DNA of 38,825 nucleotides from Gammaproteobacteria bacterium (GTDB taxonomy: Bacteria; Pseudomonadota; Gammaproteobacteria; Pseudomonadales; Pseudomonadaceae): positions 1 to 38,825 of the forward strand of contig CAJCIO010000100.1 in assembly GCA_903970465.1 (NCBI GenBank), read 5' to 3'. The first letter of the stretch is position 1; each line of letters opens with the position of its first letter. A program made the translations under genes and the position numbers. This document shows positions 33,837-38,825 of the stretch, piece after piece. The notes beneath the pieces are model-generated. The model worked only from the letters and a program-made list of their open reading frames with translations, searched no databases and was not told where the DNA came from.

Positions 33837-35054
33837 TCAGGTGCGATATTCGGCGTTGATCTTCACGTACTCGTGGGACAGGTCGGTGGTCCAGATGGTT
33901 TCGCTGCAGTCGCCACGGCCCAGTTCGATACGGATAGTGATCTCTTCGCGCGCCATTACCGCCGAGCCCTGCTCCTCGGTGTAGGTCGCCGCGCGAGCGC
34001 CCTGGCTGGCGATATTGACCTCGCCCAGGTACACGTCGATCAGGCTGACATCCAGGTCCGGCACGCCCGCACGGCCGACCGCGGCGAGAATCCGGCCCCA
34101 GTTAGGGTCAGACGCGAACAACGCGGTCTTGATCAGCGGCGAATGAGCCACGGTATAACCAACGTCCAGGCACTCTTGATGATTGCCACCGCCGTTGACC
34201 TCGACCGTCACGAACTTCGTCGCGCCTTCACCGTCACGGACGATGGCCTGGGCCACTTCCATGCACACCTCGAACACCGCCTGCTTGAGCTTGGCGAACA
34301 GCTCGCCGCTGGCTGCAGTGATTTCCGGCAGCGCGGCCTTGCCGGTCGCGATCAGCATGCAGCAGTCGTTGGTGGACGTATCGCCATCAATGGTGATGCG
34401 GTTGAACGACTTGTTGGCACCGTCGCGCATCAGGTCCTGCAGCACCGCTGGCGCCACCTTGGCGTCAGTGGCGATGTAGCCCAGCATGGTCGCCATGTTC
34501 GGTCGAATCATCCCGGCACCTTTGCTGATACCGGTCACAGTGACCGTCACGCCATCGTGCTGGAACTGCCGGCTGGCGCCTTTAGGCAAAGTGTCGGTGG
34601 TCATGATGCCGGTGGCAGCCGCCGCCCAGTTATCCACAGACAGATCATCCAGTGCAGCTTGCAGCGCACCCTCGATCTTCTCGACCGGCAGCGGCTCACC
34701 GATCACTCCGGTCGAGAACGGCAGCACGGCGCTGGCGTCGACACCGGTCAGCTCGGCCAGTTTGGCAGTGGTGCGCTCAGCGGCCAACAGACCCGGCTTG
34801 CCGGTACCGGCATTGGCATTACCCGTGTTGGTCAGCAGATAACGCACAGGGCCGCCAACGCGCTGCTTGGACAGGATCACGGGAGCGGCGCAGAACGCGT
34901 TGAGGGTGAACACACCGGCAACACTGGAGCCTTCGGCGCAGCGCATGACCACGACATCCTTGCGCCCTGGGCGCTTGATGCCGGCACTGGAGATGCCGAG
35001 TTCAAAACCGGGAACCGGGTGCAGCGTAGGCAAAGGACCAAGACCGACAGCCAT
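33837..35054 (-). CDS. argJ: bifunctional ornithine acetyltransferase/N-acetylglutamate synthase
   Basis: A 405-residue ArgJ, which transfers acetyl groups from N-acetylornithine to glutamate in arginine synthesis and can also make N-acetylglutamate. The self-cleavage site is visible: K-G-A-G-M-I-R-P-N-M-A-T-M, with cutting before Thr189, which becomes the nucleophile of the beta chain. T-N-T-G-N-A-N-A-G-T-G near residues 75-85 and F-S-T-G-V-I-G-E near 113 are other signatures. The start at 35054 has AAGGAG 7 bases upstream. Same strand as secA, from which it is separated by a strong terminator, so it has its own promoter. Confidence 0.96.
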   Translation of the reverse strand: MAVGLGPLPTLHPVPGFELGISSAGIKRPGRKDVVVMRCAEGSSVAGVFTLNAFCAAPVILSKQRVGGPVRYLLTNTGNANAGTGKPGLLAAERTTAKLAELTGVDASAVLPFSTGVIGEPLPVEKIEGALQAALDDLSVDNWAAAATGIMTTDTLPKGASRQFQHDGVTVTVTGISKGAGMIRPNMATMLGYIATDAKVAPAVLQDLMRDGANKSFNRITIDGDTSTNDCCMLIATGKAALPEITAASGELFAKLKQAVFEVCMEVAQAIVRDGEGATKFVTVEVNGGGNHQECLDVGYTVAHSPLIKTALFASDPNWGRILAAVGRAGVPDLDVSLIDVYLGEVNIASQGARAATYTEEQGSAVMAREEITIRIELGRGDCSETIWTTDLSHEYVKINAEYRT

Positions 35055-35112
35055 GTAAGCGCTCCTTGATAGGCATCTGCGTCGCGGCATCGGGCCGCGG
35101 CGGCAATAATGG

Positions 35113-35145
35113 AAAAACGCCGCGAACGGCAAGCCGTTCGCGGCG
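35113..35145 (-). terminator. strong terminator downstream of secA
   Basis: A perfect 13-bp stem CGCCGCGAACGGC (35118-35130) / GCCGTTCGCGGCG (35133-35145), 2-base loop, and on the minus strand a run of five T (35117-35113). Confidence 0.92.
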
Positions 35146-35170
35146 CGATACAACAGGTTACTCGCAGCTG

Positions 35171-37915
<2,745 letters not shown>

Positions 37916-38176
37916 ATCGGCAGTTTCTTCCACACATAGGGATGGAGGGCGGCCCCGTGAGTCGCCCGAGCAGCCCTGATGGCCGCATGCGAACGAGCAT
38001 TCTACCCGGAAACGATGGAGAGGAAAGTGGCTCGATGTCCACGATGCTGGCACAGCGCTGTGACGGGGCTTTTTTACAATAAGGGCTTTTGCGTCAACTT
38101 CAACCCATTGACGCATAAGTTATGTTGGCAGGGCATCTGTTACCATGACCGCTCTGTAACCTCCGGTGTCCTCCTC
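37916..38176. promoter_or_regulatory. divergent secA/dciA intergenic region
   Basis: No gene is seen in this 261-base gap. It holds a leftward TAGAAT box (38004-37999) for secA, palindrome CACAGCGCTGTG (38051-38062), a TACAAT box at 38075-38080, the dyad TGCGTCAA (38090-38097)/TTGACGCA (38108-38115), and the dyad GTTAC/GTAAC (38139-38143, 38156-38160). The dyads are candidate operators and none is assigned. Confidence 0.4.
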
Positions 38177-38632
38177 ATGGCCTTTCGCCCCCTCCCTGCC
38201 AAGGCTCCCGCCGCCTTGCTGCGCGAAGCCAAGCCGCTGAAGGCCCTGTTCAGCCAGGCCCAGCGCCTGGGTCATCTGCAACGATTGCTCGAGAGCCAGC
38301 TGCAACCTGCGGCCAGGGAATTCTGCCGCGTGGCGTCGTGGCGCGAAGGCACCTTGCTGCTGGTGGTCACCGACGGGCACTGGGCCACACGACTGCGCTA
38401 CCAGCAAAAACGTTTGCAGCGCGATCTCACGGCGCTGGAGGAATTCGCCAGCCTGACACGCATTCTATTCAAGGTACAGCCGCCCACGGTGCAAAGTGCG
38501 GCGGCCGGACACTCGATTGATCTGTCGGTGCGTTCGGCCGAGAACATCCAGGCCACTGCCGAGGGGATTACCAACCCTGGGCTGCGTGCTGCGCTGGAAC
38601 GATTGGCCAGTCATGGCAAGCCTAAAACCTGA
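38177..38632 (+). CDS. dciA: DUF721 protein, replicative helicase loader DciA
   Basis: A 151-residue protein of the DUF721 family. Its N-terminal half has the family pattern (L-L-R-E-A-K-P-L-K-A-L-F-S-Q-A-Q, A-A-R-E-F-C-R-V-A-S-W-R-E-G-T-L, then W-A-T-R-L-R-Y-Q-Q). In P. aeruginosa the gene next to secA (PA4405) is a DUF721 member reported to be DciA, the loader of replicative helicase DnaB in bacteria lacking DnaC. The C-terminal part (about 100-151) is less conserved. ATG 38177 is the start of family similarity; the ribosome site is poor. Assignment to DciA is from position and family and not from a direct test. Confidence 0.78.
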   Translation: MAFRPLPAKAPAALLREAKPLKALFSQAQRLGHLQRLLESQLQPAAREFCRVASWREGTLLLVVTDGHWATRLRYQQKRLQRDLTALEEFASLTRILFKVQPPTVQSAAAGHSIDLSVRSAENIQATAEGITNPGLRAALERLASHGKPKT

Positions 38633-38770
38633 TCGAGTCTGGCTTTGTGAACAGAGCTTTTTGGGGTCAGGGTGGTTCTGCTTCCGAGCCGGCCTTGGGT
38701 TCGCCGCCCCAGCATTGGCCCTTCGCTTAGGCTCAGGGTGCCCGCGCTCCGGCACGCTTGCGCAGGGCAC
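38633..38770. other. intergenic stretch with no recognised gene
   Basis: A 138-base stretch after dciA. Short GC-rich frames exist on both strands but show no family similarity. It leads into the folded repeat at the window end. Confidence 0.5.
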
Positions 38771-38825
38771 GCCCCGATGGGCCTTCCATGGCCCAGCGGG
38801 GCTTAGCCGGCATCCATGCCGGCTA
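38771..38825. repeat. two-hairpin structured repeat at the window edge
   Basis: Outer stem GCCCC/GGGGC enclosing TGGGCC-TTCCAT-GGCCCA, then a perfect 10-bp hairpin TAGCCGGCAT-CC-ATGCCGGCTA (38804-38825). Such structures resemble intergenic repeats of fluorescent pseudomonads, but I cannot name the family. It runs to the last base and may continue. Confidence 0.6.

Noticed and set aside
38465..38770. 101-codon minus-strand frame over the end of dciA
   Set aside because: Low-complexity Arg/Pro/Ser sequence overlapping a real gene; no support.

Overview
The window is a GC-rich chromosomal segment of a Pseudomonas of the fluorescens/putida type. Evidence: the gene families are all Pseudomonas-like, several blocks keep the gene neighbourhoods known from P. 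aeruginosa PAO1 (flavodoxin/folM-folE-folX; trxB2-ahpB-cysZ-gpx-slyD-pta-acyltransferase; groESL-fxsA; ampG-mscS-yajQ-panE-sensor kinase-cobalamin adenosyltransferase-nudix-argJ-secA-DUF721), and two kinds of Pseudomonas REP palindrome are scattered between genes. I see no phage, insertion sequence, CRISPR array, tRNA or rRNA. Apart from the ends, every gene looks intact.

Region 1 (1-7.2 kb) holds a SirB1-like gene, a probable unnamed small RNA, a flavodoxin, and a light-sensing module. The module is a short LOV blue-light receptor, an unknown 200-residue protein and a convergent MerR/LitR-type regulator whose B12-binding residues are missing. It corresponds to the pplR/ppSB-LOV pair described in P. 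putida. Next come a membrane-anchored ABM-domain protein and the tetrahydromonapterin operon folM-folE-folX, whose promoter carries a possible PplR-like box.

Region 2 (7.2-12.6 kb) is an accessory catabolic cluster: on the minus strand MFS transporter, FAH-family hydrolase, SDR dehydrogenase and 2-hydroxyacid dehydrogenase, with a divergent AraC-type regulator across a 401-bp AT-rich intergenic region. The set looks like the lower part of a non-phosphorylative sugar-acid pathway, but the substrate is unknown.

Region 3 (12.6-20.4 kb) is rich in redox and stress genes: a HopJ-family protein, trxB, ahpB with a near-consensus OxyR box, cysZ, glutathione peroxidase, slyD, then pta (without ackA) and a PlsC-type acyltransferase.

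Region 4 (20.4-25.6 kb): groES-groEL behind a sigma-32-like promoter with a structured leader, fxsA, a HugZ-family protein, a DUF481 outer-membrane protein and an alkyltransferase-like (ATL) DNA-repair protein.

Region 5 (25.6-38.8 kb) is core housekeeping: ampG, mscS, yajQ, panE, a hybrid-free sensor kinase closely coupled to a PduO-type cobalamin adenosyltransferase, a nudix/ThiE fusion, argJ, secA and dciA (DUF721). The window ends inside a strongly folded repeat.

The most interesting stretch is the light-sensing module with its possible link to the pterin operon, followed by the candidate small RNA at 1.1-1.3 kb and the uncharacterised catabolic cluster.
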